A DNA stretch of 64,000 bases from SIG440 sp045586925 (GTDB lineage Bacteria; Bacillota; Clostridia; Monoglobales; Monoglobaceae). The notes under the pieces are model-generated. The model had not been told where the DNA came from. It ran no database searches and saw only the letters and a list, made by a program, of their open reading frames with translations. Location of the stretch: contig JAZNBG010000002.1 in NCBI GenBank assembly GCA_045586925.1, forward strand, positions 4,257-68,256. Reading direction: 5' to 3'. The position numbers and the translations under genes are program-made. This document shows positions 1-8,507 of the stretch, one piece after another (position 1 is the first letter of the stretch; every line of letters starts with the position of its first letter).

Positions 1-104
1 TAGCGCTGATAAACAGTTAGTTGCATGTTTAATAACGAGGCTATTTCTTTCTGTGTTTTATCATTATCTTCTCTCAAGTCGCGAACTCTTCGGTAAATAT
101 ACAT
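1..104 (-). CDS. XRE-family HTH regulator, 5' part only (runs off window)
   Basis: The minus strand from 104 reads an N-terminus starting MYIYRRVRDLREDNDKTQ, followed by IASLLNM. This is the first two helices of a Cro/CI-type HTH and closely resembles the small regulator at 3340-3555. An RBS (AGGTGA) lies 6 nt before the ATG. The gene is cut by the window edge, so only about 34 codons are seen. It is divergent from the protease gene at 282, with two palindromic operators between them, which suggests an autoregulated repressor controlling both directions (inference). Confidence 0.75.
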   Translation of the reverse strand, partial: MYIYRRVRDLREDNDKTQKEIASLLNMQLTVYQR

Positions 105-151
105 TTAACATCACCTGTAAAGCAGTTATATTTGCAATTATTTTATATTAT

Positions 152-195
152 AACACCATATGGTGTTGACAAATAACACCGCACGGTGTTATAAT
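152..195 (+). promoter_or_regulatory. Divergent promoter with two palindromic operators
   Basis: Two 16-bp palindromes of the form AACACC-N4-GGTGTT lie at 152-167 and 175-190. A -35 TTGACA (166-171) and -10 TATAAT (190-195, 18-bp spacer) overlap them, so a protein bound to either palindrome would block RNA polymerase. The promoter reads towards the protease at 282. The opposite strand also has a usable -35/-10-like pair across operator 1, towards the XRE gene at 104. Confidence 0.8.
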
Positions 196-281
196 ACAGA
201 AGGAATATTATGTTAAGATATTGAATATTTTAACAAGATATGGTACAATTAAGAAAATCTTCTAAGGGAGGACAGATATTA

Positions 282-1388
282 ATGAAGCATATTCGAATGA
301 TTGCCGTAATCATGGTAGTTTTTATGAATTTGGGTTATACGGTTTTTGCCCAGAATGATGTAAAGATATATGTTAATGGGATGCGGTTCAATCAGGAAGT
401 TATTATGAGTAACGACAGAACATATATTCCGGTGCGTGCAGTAAGTGAAGCTTTGGGCGCAAATGTTAGCTGGGATGAAAAATCAAACAGTGTTTACGTT
501 TCTTTTACAGAAGACGATGCTATTGCCAAACTGGTTGAAGATATTAGTCCAAGTGTTGTTACTATCGTGGGTAACTATGATAAGAATGGTGATACATATA
601 AATATAACAACCCCACTGTTCACGGAAGCGGAGTTATATACAAAAGCAACGGATACATTATTACCAATGCACATGTTGTGGAGGATATAAAGAATCTGAC
701 GGTTGTTCTTAATGATGGAACGTGCCTGCCGGGGAGGACACTTTACTCTGACGAAAAAACCGACCTTGCAGTTGTAAAGATTGATAAGCTTGGATTAAAA
801 CCTGTCGCGATGGCGGATGAAAAAACTATCTTGTCGGGGAAAACTGCAATAGCAGTAGGCACACCAATATCGCTGTCTATGAGAAACACCGTTACAAAAG
901 GAATTGTCAGCGGATGTGATGTTCCGATTCCGGGGTCATATTATAAATTGCTTCAGACAGATGCAGCAATAAATCCGGGAAACAGCGGGGGAGCATTGAT
1001 AAATGCAAAAGGAGAGCTTATAGGAATAAATTCTTCAAAGTTTGTGAGCCCGGATATAGATAATATTGGTTTTGCTATCCCGGTTGGAACGGTAAAGTTT
1101 GCTATCCAACAGTTTGAAAAATATGGGTATATTCTCCGCCCCAATATGGATTTTGTTTTGGAGGAATCCTGGGAAGCAAAAATAGGATTACCCACAACAA
1201 AGGGATTAACGGTTAAAGATTCAGCGGGCTCAGGGCTTGTTGACGGAGATGTGATAACCGCTGTAAACGGGGTGCCGGTGCATAGTATCGCAGATTGGAA
1301 CGAGGCAATAAAAGACACATATAACGGCACTGCGCTTAATGTTAAATACATACGTAATGGCGTAACTGTTGAAAAAAATATAAAATAA
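282..1388 (+). CDS. Exported HtrA/DegP-like serine protease with stalk and PDZ domains
   Basis: This 368-aa protein has a signal peptide (about residues 1-23, ending VFA), a 'copper amine oxidase N-terminal-like' stalk domain (about 27-76) and a trypsin-like S1C protease domain. The catalytic triad is visible: His131 in TNAHVV, Asp161 in TDLAVV and Ser235 in GNSGGAL. A single PDZ-like domain fills the last 70 residues. In the HtrA family such proteins degrade or refold damaged exported proteins at the cell surface. The start at 282 was chosen over an earlier in-frame ATG at 240 because GGGAGGA lies just upstream and the signal peptide begins there. The repressible promoter at 152-195 precedes it, and the stalk-domain gene at 1407 follows 18 nt later, probably in the same operon. 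Confidence 0.85.
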   Translation: MKHIRMIAVIMVVFMNLGYTVFAQNDVKIYVNGMRFNQEVIMSNDRTYIPVRAVSEALGANVSWDEKSNSVYVSFTEDDAIAKLVEDISPSVVTIVGNYDKNGDTYKYNNPTVHGSGVIYKSNGYIITNAHVVEDIKNLTVVLNDGTCLPGRTLYSDEKTDLAVVKIDKLGLKPVAMADEKTILSGKTAIAVGTPISLSMRNTVTKGIVSGCDVPIPGSYYKLLQTDAAINPGNSGGALINAKGELIGINSSKFVSPDIDNIGFAIPVGTVKFAIQQFEKYGYILRPNMDFVLEESWEAKIGLPTTKGLTVKDSAGSGLVDGDVITAVNGVPVHSIADWNEAIKDTYNGTALNVKYIRNGVTVEKNIK

Positions 1389-1406
1389 AGAGAGGTATAT
1401 GATATT

Positions 1407-3278
1407 ATGAAAAGATTACTGGTTTTATTGATGGCTTTAGTGTTAACTCTTACAGCATTTATGAATGTTGCAGTATACGCAGAAGACAGCAGAGTTGAAA
1501 TTGATTTTTGTGTAGGAGATGAAACTCTTAAAATAAACGGCGAAGCCGTTAAGGTTGAAAAGCCTTATGTTGTAGGCGAAGGTGTTACCCTTGTTCCTGT
1601 CAGAGTTATTACCGAGGCGTTTGGTGCAAAGGTTGACTGGATAAATGAAACACAAACTGTAAAGCTTACATATCCTGATGTAAATATTGTTCTTCAAATC
1701 GACAACCCTGTTGCAGAGATTAACGGCAGAGCAGAAACCTTGCTTGCAGCACCGGAGCTGACAGGTGGCTCAACGATGGTTCCGCTGAGGTTCATATCCG
1801 AAAACTTTGGCGCAGACGTTTCTTATGATAATGAAACAGAGAGAATTACTGTTGTCAAAGAGACATCAGTTGATACAGAAATAACCATTAATGGTACAGT
1901 TGATAGCAAGTATGTCGGAGACAGCTATTATGGCTGGTCTATGGAAAATCCTGCTGTTATGCAAATGACGGAAAGATATTTTGACGGAACGTATACTTGT
2001 TTTCTATATGACGAAGATAACGGCATTAAAATTTCTATTAATGTTTTAAGCGAGGATTATGATTTCGATAAAAGCTTTTCCGAGTGGAGAGACGTGTTCA
2101 AGTCATCTACTCTTGTAAAGGCGGATAAAGATACGCAAAAAAAGATAATGCATCTGCAAGGAAAAGACAAGCAGGGCATTTTGGATGTTTATGAGATTGT
2201 AACAGATAGATATGTATATGTAGTATCAGGACATTTTGAAAATGAAGAAACCGATTGGAAGACTGAAGGTCTGAAACTGATGGAAACCTTCAAGGCGTCT
2301 TTTGACGGCAATGACATATATGATTTGTCAAATGCCAAAAACGGTGTTCGCAAATTTGAGTCGGACGAAATGAAACTGTCGTTTAATGTGCCCGAGAATT
2401 ACCTCATGTTGTCTGATGAAGAAGCTGAAAACAATTTTGTATTCATCAGTGGTGATGCAGAAGATGATTATTCCAGAATAAGCATGGATATATATTCCAA
2501 GAGTAGCGTAGATGGTGCAGAGGCTTTGGCGAATAAAGATTTTAACCGAAATAAACAGTATTGCAACGAAGAGATTACCAAATTTGATAGCAACGTATCG
2601 CAGAATACATATGCTAACATTAGTACATATGAGTATAATTATGAAATTGATGCTACAACATACAGCGAATGTGACAGAGATGTATTTTTTGAAATAGGCG
2701 ACTATGTTTATAATATTCATATAAGTGTAATGTTACCTAATGCCGACCCAGAAGCTTTTGTTGACAATATTCTTAATAGTATAAAGGCAGAAAAACTGAA
2801 TTCTTCAACAGTAGGCGAAATTCTTCATAATTATGATATAAAAGAGGGAATGTCCGTTTCTGAAAAGTTGAATAAGTGCAAAATGACAATACCCAATGAT
2901 TACGAAGAAATTCAGGCATCAAAAACAGCTGTTATATACAGCAACGGAAGTGTTGTTTTGTGTGGACAGATACTGATGGACAAGGAATATACATACAGCG
3001 CAATTAAGAATTTGGCAAAAACTTATGAGAATGCCCAAAGAAAAACAGAGGGATATTCTATTATCCAGTCGGCCACAGATGTAACCCTTGGTAAAAACAA
3101 ATTTGCAAAAATGGCATACAAAGGAACCGAGGATAAAGTGACAGGATATATTGAAACATATTTTACAGTATCAGATGGAGCAGCATATATTTTTGAAATA
3201 TCCTATAGTGAGCTTGCGTATTCCGAATTTGCAAGAAATCAGGTAAAAGAAATTATAGCTTCAGTTGTTTTTAAATAA
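1407..3278 (+). CDS. Exported stalk-domain protein of unknown function
   Basis: This 623-aa protein has a clear signal peptide (about 1-25, ending VYA). A tandem stalk region (about 30-155; copper amine oxidase N-terminal-like, with LVPVRVITEAFGA and MVPLRFISENFGA as the two halves) follows. The remaining 460 residues are acidic and polar and I do not recognise them. No membrane anchor or sorting motif is visible, so it is probably secreted or held in the wall by the stalk repeats. It shares that domain with the upstream protease, which suggests a common anchoring surface. It is followed by a bidirectional terminator. Confidence 0.7.
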   Translation: MKRLLVLLMALVLTLTAFMNVAVYAEDSRVEIDFCVGDETLKINGEAVKVEKPYVVGEGVTLVPVRVITEAFGAKVDWINETQTVKLTYPDVNIVLQIDNPVAEINGRAETLLAAPELTGGSTMVPLRFISENFGADVSYDNETERITVVKETSVDTEITINGTVDSKYVGDSYYGWSMENPAVMQMTERYFDGTYTCFLYDEDNGIKISINVLSEDYDFDKSFSEWRDVFKSSTLVKADKDTQKKIMHLQGKDKQGILDVYEIVTDRYVYVVSGHFENEETDWKTEGLKLMETFKASFDGNDIYDLSNAKNGVRKFESDEMKLSFNVPENYLMLSDEEAENNFVFISGDAEDDYSRISMDIYSKSSVDGAEALANKDFNRNKQYCNEEITKFDSNVSQNTYANISTYEYNYEIDATTYSECDRDVFFEIGDYVYNIHISVMLPNADPEAFVDNILNSIKAEKLNSSTVGEILHNYDIKEGMSVSEKLNKCKMTIPNDYEEIQASKTAVIYSNGSVVLCGQILMDKEYTYSAIKNLAKTYENAQRKTEGYSIIQSATDVTLGKNKFAKMAYKGTEDKVTGYIETYFTVSDGAAYIFEISYSELAYSEFARNQVKEIIASVVFK

Positions 3279-3297
3279 TAGTGAGCCTATTGAAAGG

Positions 3298-3327
3298 AAA
3301 AACCGGTGGCATTTGCCGCCGGTTTTT
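3298..3327. terminator. Bidirectional intrinsic terminator
   Basis: Two 13-nt arms (3298-3310 and 3315-3327) with one G-T wobble form a GC-rich hairpin flanked by A and T runs. It lies between the converging stalk-protein gene and the XRE gene at 3340 and can stop transcription from both sides. Confidence 0.85.
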
Positions 3328-3336
3328 ATGTTAAAA

Positions 3337-3555
3337 TTAAATTTTAGCCGGATTGTCTGTAAGACCCAGAATGTAGTCAGTTGAAACTTTATAGAATTGC
3401 GACAATGTCATAAGATGATGTATCGGAATTTGATTCAGCCCATTTTCGTAACGAGAGTAAACTTGTTGTGTGGTATTAAGAATGTCAGCTATATCTTTTT
3501 GTTTTAGGTCGTTGTCCTCGCGTAACTCTCGAAGTCTTTCATAACATAGTTTCAT
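3337..3555 (-). CDS. Small XRE-family transcriptional regulator
   Basis: This 72-aa protein is almost entirely a Cro/CI-type HTH (LRELREDNDLKQKDIADILN, then QQVYSRYENG), the typical size of single-domain phage-type repressors. Start 3555 was preferred to one nine codons upstream because GGGTGA precedes it at the right distance. It is divergent from the 77-aa gene at 3662, and the shared region holds palindromes overlapping a consensus promoter. It is a paralogue of the truncated regulator at 1-104. Confidence 0.85.
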   Translation of the reverse strand: MKLCYERLRELREDNDLKQKDIADILNTTQQVYSRYENGLNQIPIHHLMTLSQFYKVSTDYILGLTDNPAKI

Positions 3556-3581
3556 TTTTATCACCCAAAAAAATATTACCA

Positions 3582-3628
3582 CACACCTAAAGTGGTGTGT
3601 TGACTATACGCCATATCTGGTGTATAAT
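3582..3628 (+). promoter_or_regulatory. Promoter with GGTGT-type operators
   Basis: -35 TTGACT (3600-3605) and -10 TATAAT (3623-3628) are 17 bp apart. Palindromes ACACACC-N6-GGTGTGT (about 3582-3601) and ACGCC-N6-GGTGT (3608-3623) overlap them. The half-sites resemble the operators at 152-190 but are separated by six rather than four bases, so the two repressors may be kept apart by spacing. Confidence 0.7.
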
Positions 3629-3661
3629 GTAATTGTTGACAAAAATAGAAAGGGTTATAAA

Positions 3662-3895
3662 ATGAAAATTAAAACAGAACTTATTAAAAGTTATATTGCA
3701 GAAATTACATGCAGAGGAATAACAGATTTTGACATTAATGCAGATAAAATTGCAGACACAACAGCTATAAAGGTGCTTGGTGAAATACAGCAGGTTTTGC
3801 AAAACACTGAACTGGATGATTTTGAAAAAATAGAGGAAATTGTTCTGGTATTTGAAAGGTTTAACCTTGATGCAGGCGCCTGTCACGATTTTTAA
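3662..3895 (+). CDS. Small acidic protein of unknown function
   Basis: This 77-aa soluble, acidic, mostly helical protein starts MKIKTELIKS. I recognise no domain. RBS AAAGGG precedes the ATG, and the gene is driven by the operator-covered promoter at 3600-3628. It is followed by a terminator, so it is a single-gene transcript controlled by the divergent XRE protein. Confidence 0.6.
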   Translation: MKIKTELIKSYIAEITCRGITDFDINADKIADTTAIKVLGEIQQVLQNTELDDFEKIEEIVLVFERFNLDAGACHDF

Positions 3896-3906
3896 AGATT
3901 ACAAAA

Positions 3907-3942
3907 AAGACGCATATCCCATAAAGAATAGCGTCTTGTTTT
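3907..3942. terminator. Bidirectional intrinsic terminator
   Basis: Arms AAGACGC (3907-3913) and GCGTCTT (3931-3937) with flanking A and T runs lie between the converging small gene at 3662 and queT at 3948. Confidence 0.7.
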
Positions 3943-3947
3943 TATAA

Positions 3948-4433
3948 TCACTTTAACAATTGCCCGGGAAGCCTTTTAAGTATCGACATTAAAAGATATC
4001 CTAAAACTCCGCAGGAGATAATCTCGCCCAGACCGACAGTTATCATAAAATACCATACCGAGCCGTCAAATTTGTATACATAAGCAAGAATAAACGGAAT
4101 AATTAAGGTGTTTGATATTATGGGCGGAAGTGGAGCGAGCCATTTATGCTTTCTTAAAAGATAGGTAAATACCGCACCAATAAGGGTAGCAAGGCTGCCA
4201 AAGATTATATCGGGCACCATTGCACCGGTCAACAGATTAGCAATCAGGCACCCAATTGTAAGACCGGGAATTGCAGATGACATATATGCCGGAAGAACAG
4301 TAAGTGCCTCAGAAAACCTCACCTGTATGGCATAGTTTGCGAGTCCAAACATATTTGCCATTAAGGTCAGCACCACATAGATTGCGGCGATTGTCGCACT
4401 TTGAACAACATAACGAACATTATTTTTTCTCAT
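3948..4433 (-). CDS. queT: QueT-type queuosine precursor transporter
   Basis: This 161-aa protein has about five hydrophobic segments and the QueT-family pattern: YAIQVRFSEALTVLP near the N-terminus, then an IIFGSLATLIGA segment. QueT proteins are substrate-binding S-components of ECF transporters importing queuosine precursors such as preQ1 (family knowledge). Start 4433 follows AAGGAG; upstream in-frame residues lack an RBS. The structured leader at 4450-4534 supports regulation by a queuosine precursor. The SDR gene lies 121 nt upstream on the same strand. Confidence 0.85.
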   Translation of the reverse strand: MRKNNVRYVVQSATIAAIYVVLTLMANMFGLANYAIQVRFSEALTVLPAYMSSAIPGLTIGCLIANLLTGAMVPDIIFGSLATLIGAVFTYLLRKHKWLAPLPPIISNTLIIPFILAYVYKFDGSVWYFMITVGLGEIISCGVLGYLLMSILKRLPGQLLK

Positions 4434-4449
4434 ATTAAATTTCTCCTTA

Positions 4450-4534
4450 GTTTTGATTTTAGACATTTCAGTCTATGCGAGGATGGTTTCGAACTCGCAT
4501 TGTCAAAGATGTACGGGCATCGTTGACGGTACAT
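4450..4534 (-). promoter_or_regulatory. Candidate preQ1-class riboswitch leader of queT
   Basis: On the minus-strand RNA, AUGUAC (4534-4529) pairs with GUACAU (4514-4509). GUCAA (4527-4523), inside that loop, pairs with UUGAC (4506-4502) outside it, which makes an H-type pseudoknot. A 7-bp hairpin follows (4500-4494 with 4481-4475, 12-nt loop), then a 4-bp hairpin, an A-rich tail and the queT RBS. Position before queT and a pseudoknot are hallmarks of preQ1 riboswitches. The class (I, II or III) is not resolved. Confidence 0.5.
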
Positions 4535-4554
4535 TTAAAAGGTATTAAACCCTG

Positions 4555-5304
4555 TTATTTCTTACAGCTTTGCAGCATATAACATATTTTAAGCAAGAGT
4601 TTTGTCGGGACAAGCCTTTGAAAAAAAGCTCCTGCCTTTATGAGACCACCGGGGAGGATAAGAAGTTTTTTCGTAAACATCTTTTTTAATGCATAATCTG
4701 CAACATATTTGCCTGTGTGCCCGCTTATCATAAAGCTGACCCCTGCACGATTGTTAAATTCTGTATCAACGGGTCCGGGGCACAGCACAGAGATATGCAC
4801 GTTGCTCTTTTTGCGGCGTAGCTCTTCGTAGATAGCCGTGCTGAACTTCAAAACATAACCCTTTGTGGCATAATATGTTGACATCAGCGGCCCTGACAGA
4901 AAACCTGCAATTGAGGCTACGTTCATAATATATCCCGAATTTCGTTTTTCAAAATCAGCAAGATAGAGTTTGGTAAGAATATGAACAGCCTTAATATTAA
5001 GGTCAATCATATTAAGCTCTGTTTCAAGAGCCACGTGCGAAGATAAGCCGTATGCACCAAAGCCTGCATTATTTATAAGGATATCAATATTTTCGTTCTT
5101 TGTCATTTCATAAAGCTTGTGGCAGTTTTCAGGAGCGGATAGGTCAAGGCTGATTATTTGGGGTTTGCCGCCCAGTTCGCTTTTTATTTCTTCAAGCTTT
5201 TGTGTGCTTCTTGCAACCAAAATCAGGTCTGCACCACGGGCGTGCAGATTTCGTGCCATATCCCTTCCAATCCCGGTGCTTGCACCTGTAATTAACGCTT
5301 TCAT
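4555..5304 (-). CDS. Short-chain dehydrogenase/reductase (SDR)
   Basis: This 249-aa protein is a classical SDR with the Rossmann motif TGASTGIG (residues 6-13), NNAG near 85 and the catalytic YYATKG (YxxxK) with an upstream serine. It is an NAD(P)-dependent oxidoreductase, but the substrate cannot be read from sequence. Start 5304 was chosen because AAGGAG lies 9 nt upstream; the alternative ATG three codons earlier abuts the RBS. It lies upstream of queT on the same strand, with the queT leader between them. Confidence 0.85.
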   Translation of the reverse strand: MKALITGASTGIGRDMARNLHARGADLILVARSTQKLEEIKSELGGKPQIISLDLSAPENCHKLYEMTKNENIDILINNAGFGAYGLSSHVALETELNMIDLNIKAVHILTKLYLADFEKRNSGYIMNVASIAGFLSGPLMSTYYATKGYVLKFSTAIYEELRRKKSNVHISVLCPGPVDTEFNNRAGVSFMISGHTGKYVADYALKKMFTKKLLILPGGLIKAGAFFQRLVPTKLLLKICYMLQSCKK

Positions 5305-5380
5305 TGGGTTCATCTCCTTGTTTGTATAAAAATTATAGCATATCACAAAGACGGTGTCAAATTATTGTTAAATATTTTAG

Positions 5381-5409
5381 TTGCAAAGAAATCGAAAATA
5401 TACTAAAAT
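5381..5409 (+). promoter_or_regulatory. Sigma-A-type promoter of the phosphofructokinase gene
   Basis: TTGCAA (5381-5386) and TAAAAT (5404-5409) with a 17-bp spacer, 32 bp before the GTG start. Confidence 0.6.
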
Positions 5410-5440
5410 GAAGTTACCGAATTAAAAAGGAGTGTAAATT

Positions 5441-6670
5441 GTGAAAAATTTATTGGTTATACAATCTGGTGGTCCAACTGCGGTTATTAATTCGTCGCTT
5501 GCAGGCGTGATTAAGGGCGGCTTTGACAACAGCGATAAAATCGGTAAGGTATATGGCGGTCTTTATGGCATTGAAGGCGTGGGTGAAGAGAAAATTGTAT
5601 CTCTTGAAAAATTTAAGGAAGCTGAGCTTTTAAACCTTCTTAAGCAGACTCCGTCTTCTTATCTTGGTTCTTGCAGGAAAAAACTGCCTTCACTTGAAGA
5701 AGACAAAGACTTTTATGAAAGAATTTTTGAGATATTCAAAAAGTATGACATAGGATACTTTTTCTGTATCGGCGGCAACGATTCAATGGATACTGTTGAC
5801 AAAATGAGTCGTTACGCTGCAGAGATTGGCTCGGACGTAAGGGTTATAGGCGTTCCAAAGACTATTGACAACGACCTTGCACTTACCGACCATACCCCAG
5901 GATATGGGTCTGCCGCAAAGTTTATTGCAAACTCCCTGCGTCAGCTTAAAAAAGATACCGAGGTTTACAGTATGCCATCGGTTGTTGTTTTAGAGGCTAT
6001 GGGAAGGAACGCCGGCTGGCTTACTGCGGCAGCGGCACTTGCTAATGATGAATTAACTCAGGCAGCAGACATTATTTGTTTACCCGAGGTTGCCTTTGAC
6101 CTTGACAGTTTTCTTGCAAAGGTTGAAGCGGTTGGCAAGGGTCAGGGCACCGTTATGATTGCGGTATCTGAGGGTATTCGTGACAAGGACGGCAACTATG
6201 TAATGGAAAACGTTAATGCTTTAAGAAAAGAACACGACAGATTCGGTCATGCGGCACTTGGCGGCGTAGGACAGATGATAAAGGAAAGCATTGCCGCAGA
6301 GCTTGGTTTAAAGGTGCGTTCAATCGAACTCAGCACCCTGCAAAGATGCTGGTCAAGCGGTGCATCGCTTTGCGACGTAACCGAGGCGTTTGATGCAGGA
6401 TATACCGGTGTGCGATTTGCTGTTGACGGCTTGACGGGCGTTGTGCCGGGATTTAAGAGAATTTCAGATACTCCTTATAAAATGGAAATAGTCCCCTACG
6501 ACGTAAAACAGATTGCCAATGTCGAGAAAAAGATACCACAGACTATGCTGTCAAGCGATGGTTTTGGTGTAACAGACGAATTTATAAAATATGCATTGCC
6601 TTTGATTGAGGGCGAACCGCAGATTAAGTATATAAACGGTCAATTGCAGTTTGCACCAAAAGTTTGGTAA
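5441..6670 (+). CDS. pfp: 6-phosphofructokinase, probably pyrophosphate-dependent
   Basis: This 409-aa protein phosphorylates fructose 6-phosphate in glycolysis. It shows the N-terminal QSGGPTAVINSSL loop, GGNDS at the phosphate-donor site, PKTIDNDL with the catalytic aspartates and GYGSAAKF. ATP-dependent enzymes usually have GGDGS at the donor site. The Asp in place of that second Gly argues for PPi as donor (family knowledge), although the preceding Asn is unusual. It starts at GTG 5441 after AAGGAGTG. It is a single-gene unit with its own promoter and a strong terminator. Confidence 0.85.
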   Translation: MKNLLVIQSGGPTAVINSSLAGVIKGGFDNSDKIGKVYGGLYGIEGVGEEKIVSLEKFKEAELLNLLKQTPSSYLGSCRKKLPSLEEDKDFYERIFEIFKKYDIGYFFCIGGNDSMDTVDKMSRYAAEIGSDVRVIGVPKTIDNDLALTDHTPGYGSAAKFIANSLRQLKKDTEVYSMPSVVVLEAMGRNAGWLTAAAALANDELTQAADIICLPEVAFDLDSFLAKVEAVGKGQGTVMIAVSEGIRDKDGNYVMENVNALRKEHDRFGHAALGGVGQMIKESIAAELGLKVRSIELSTLQRCWSSGASLCDVTEAFDAGYTGVRFAVDGLTGVVPGFKRISDTPYKMEIVPYDVKQIANVEKKIPQTMLSSDGFGVTDEFIKYALPLIEGEPQIKYINGQLQFAPKVW

Positions 6671-6690
6671 TATATAATAATGAAAAAAGA

Positions 6691-6742
6691 CTGCTTAACA
6701 AGCATTTTGACGAGTCAATGCGTGTTGAGCAGTTATTTTTTT
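6691..6742 (+). terminator. Intrinsic terminator after the phosphofructokinase
   Basis: A 16-bp stem (6691-6706 with 6717-6732, two imperfect pairs) is followed by a T-rich tract to 6742. Confidence 0.85.
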
Positions 6743-6771
6743 GATAGAGTAAACAAATTTTGTAAAAACTA

Positions 6772-6800
6772 TTGACAACAATGGGCGTTAATGGTATATT
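6772..6800 (+). promoter_or_regulatory. Promoter of the hrcA heat-shock operon
   Basis: TTGACA (6772-6777), 17-bp spacer, TATATT (6795-6800). The CIRCE operator begins 11 bp downstream. Confidence 0.85.
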
Positions 6801-6810
6801 AAATAAAGAA

Positions 6811-6837
6811 TTAGCACTCTAGTTGAATGAGTGCTAA
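6811..6837. promoter_or_regulatory. CIRCE operator (HrcA binding site)
   Basis: A perfect TTAGCACTC-N9-GAGTGCTAA inverted repeat lies between the promoter and hrcA. HrcA binds CIRCE and represses at normal temperature (established), so the operon should be autoregulated and heat-inducible. Confidence 0.97.
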
Positions 6838-6883
6838 CAAAACGGGTATAATACATTGTATAAAAGATTGCGAGGTGCGGCAT

Positions 6884-7966
6884 ATGGCTTTGGATGACAG
6901 AAAAAAACTTATCCTTCAGGCAATTGTTGAGGACTATATCAACAGCGCAGAACCTGTGGGGTCAAGAAGTATTTCAAAAAAGCCCGAACTTAATCTCAGT
7001 GCCGCAACTATCCGTAACGAAATGGGCGACCTTGAGGAAATGGGTCTTCTTGCTCAGCCTCACACGTCTGCAGGCAGAATTCCTACAACGGGAGGATACA
7101 GACTGTATGTTGACTCGCTGATGGAAAGATACGAGATGACGGCGTCAGAAATCGAAAAGATGCGGCAGGCAACCTCTATGAAAAAAAGAGAGCTTGAAAA
7201 AATAGTCCGTGACGTCGCAGCAGCATTTTCTGCAATTACAGGACTTCCGGTAATCGGTATGCTTCCGGCGGCAGAGGCAGGCGTGGTTAAAAACATCAAG
7301 GTTGTAAAGGTTGACGATTTTACTGCGATGCTGATTGTATCAGACAAATCGGGAATTATAAAAAATCGCCTGCTCAAGCTCAATCAGGACATATCCGAAG
7401 GTTTTGCCGACGAGCTTAGCAAAATTCTTAATCAAAACCTTTCGGGGCTGACAATTTCTGAGATAAACATTGCAAATATGATGGAAATTCGTTCGGCAAT
7501 CGGTCACAACTTTGAGATACTTACATCAGTGATTGAACTTGTTCACGAGGCTGTTTCAGAAATCGACAGCAAACAGATCTTTGTTGACGGGCTTTCAAAT
7601 ATACTTAATTTCCCCGAATACAGTAATGTTGATAAGGTAAAAGAGCTTTTTGACATTCTTGAGGATAAGGAAAACTTAAGCAAAATAATTATGACGGCAA
7701 ATCCCACAAATACTACTAAAGTGCTTATAGGTGATGAAATACCAATCCCTGAACTTAAATCCAATAGCGTGGTGATAGCGCCATACAGGGCATCTGATAA
7801 GCTGGTAGGGTTGCTTGGCGTTTTAGGCCCCGCCCGAATGGACTATTCAAAGATTATATCGGGTCTTGAGTTTTTCACAGCACAGCTCAGCGGTGTACTA
7901 ACCAAGGATTTTGGGACCAGACAAATACTAATTGGCGACGGTATGGGAAAAGGAGATGAAGAATAA
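6884..7966 (+). CDS. hrcA: Heat-inducible transcription repressor HrcA
   Basis: This 360-aa protein has an N-terminal winged-helix (LILQAIVEDYINSAEPVGSR and SAATIRNEMGDLEEMG) and the long C-terminal HrcA domain. Start 6884 (MALDDRK) follows GAGGTG; an earlier in-frame ATG at 6827 lies inside the CIRCE operator and is rejected. It represses its own operon through the CIRCE site at 6811. Its stop overlaps the grpE start by one base, implying translational coupling. Confidence 0.97.
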   Translation: MALDDRKKLILQAIVEDYINSAEPVGSRSISKKPELNLSAATIRNEMGDLEEMGLLAQPHTSAGRIPTTGGYRLYVDSLMERYEMTASEIEKMRQATSMKKRELEKIVRDVAAAFSAITGLPVIGMLPAAEAGVVKNIKVVKVDDFTAMLIVSDKSGIIKNRLLKLNQDISEGFADELSKILNQNLSGLTISEINIANMMEIRSAIGHNFEILTSVIELVHEAVSEIDSKQIFVDGLSNILNFPEYSNVDKVKELFDILEDKENLSKIIMTANPTNTTKVLIGDEIPIPELKSNSVVIAPYRASDKLVGLLGVLGPARMDYSKIISGLEFFTAQLSGVLTKDFGTRQILIGDGMGKGDEE

Positions 7967-8505
7967 TGGAAAACACAGAAGCAAAGGATAATCTTCAGGA
8001 AGAGACAGTGACTCCCGAAGAAGAAGCCAAAGAACCAACAGAAGAAACCGTGGAGAAATCTCCAGAAGAACTCTTAAAGGAAGAGGTCGAACAGCTTAAA
8101 GACAAAATGATGCGTCACGCAGCAGAGTTTGACAATTTTAAAAAGAGAACAGCCAAAGAACGTGAAGATTTGTATTCAATGGCAGTTTGCGACACGGTTG
8201 AAAAAATCCTTCCTGTAAAGGATAACCTTGAAAGAGCGGTTCTTGCGGCAGATGCCGAGGATGGCGGAGAAAGCTTAAAAGAAGGCGTTAAGATGATTTT
8301 AAAACAGATTGACGATGTTCTCTCAGCAATGGGCGTTGAAAAGATAAAAACAGTAGGCGAAGAATTTAACCCTGAACTTCACAATGCGGTTATGCACGAA
8401 GAAAGTGAGGAGTTCGGTGAAAATACTGTGTCTGATGAACTTATGAGTGGATATACCTGCAAGGGGAAGGTAGTACGCTTTGCGATGGTGAAAGTTGCAA
8501 ACTGA
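7966..8505 (+). CDS. grpE: Nucleotide exchange factor GrpE
   Basis: This 179-aa protein has an acidic, disordered first 50 residues, then the long dimerising helix (LRHAAEFDNFKKRT-like: MMRHAAEFDNFKKR) and a C-terminal beta domain ending GKVVRFAMVKVAN. GrpE releases ADP from DnaK. Its ATG overlaps the hrcA stop codon. A 183-bp near-palindrome separates it from dnaK. Confidence 0.96.
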   Translation: MENTEAKDNLQEETVTPEEEAKEPTEETVEKSPEELLKEEVEQLKDKMMRHAAEFDNFKKRTAKEREDLYSMAVCDTVEKILPVKDNLERAVLAADAEDGGESLKEGVKMILKQIDDVLSAMGVEKIKTVGEEFNPELHNAVMHEESEEFGENTVSDELMSGYTCKGKVVRFAMVKVAN

Positions 8506-8507
8506 TT

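Noticed and set aside
6827..6883. Longer N-terminus for HrcA
   Set aside because: The extra start lies within the CIRCE operator and lacks an RBS; the family-typical start is 6884.
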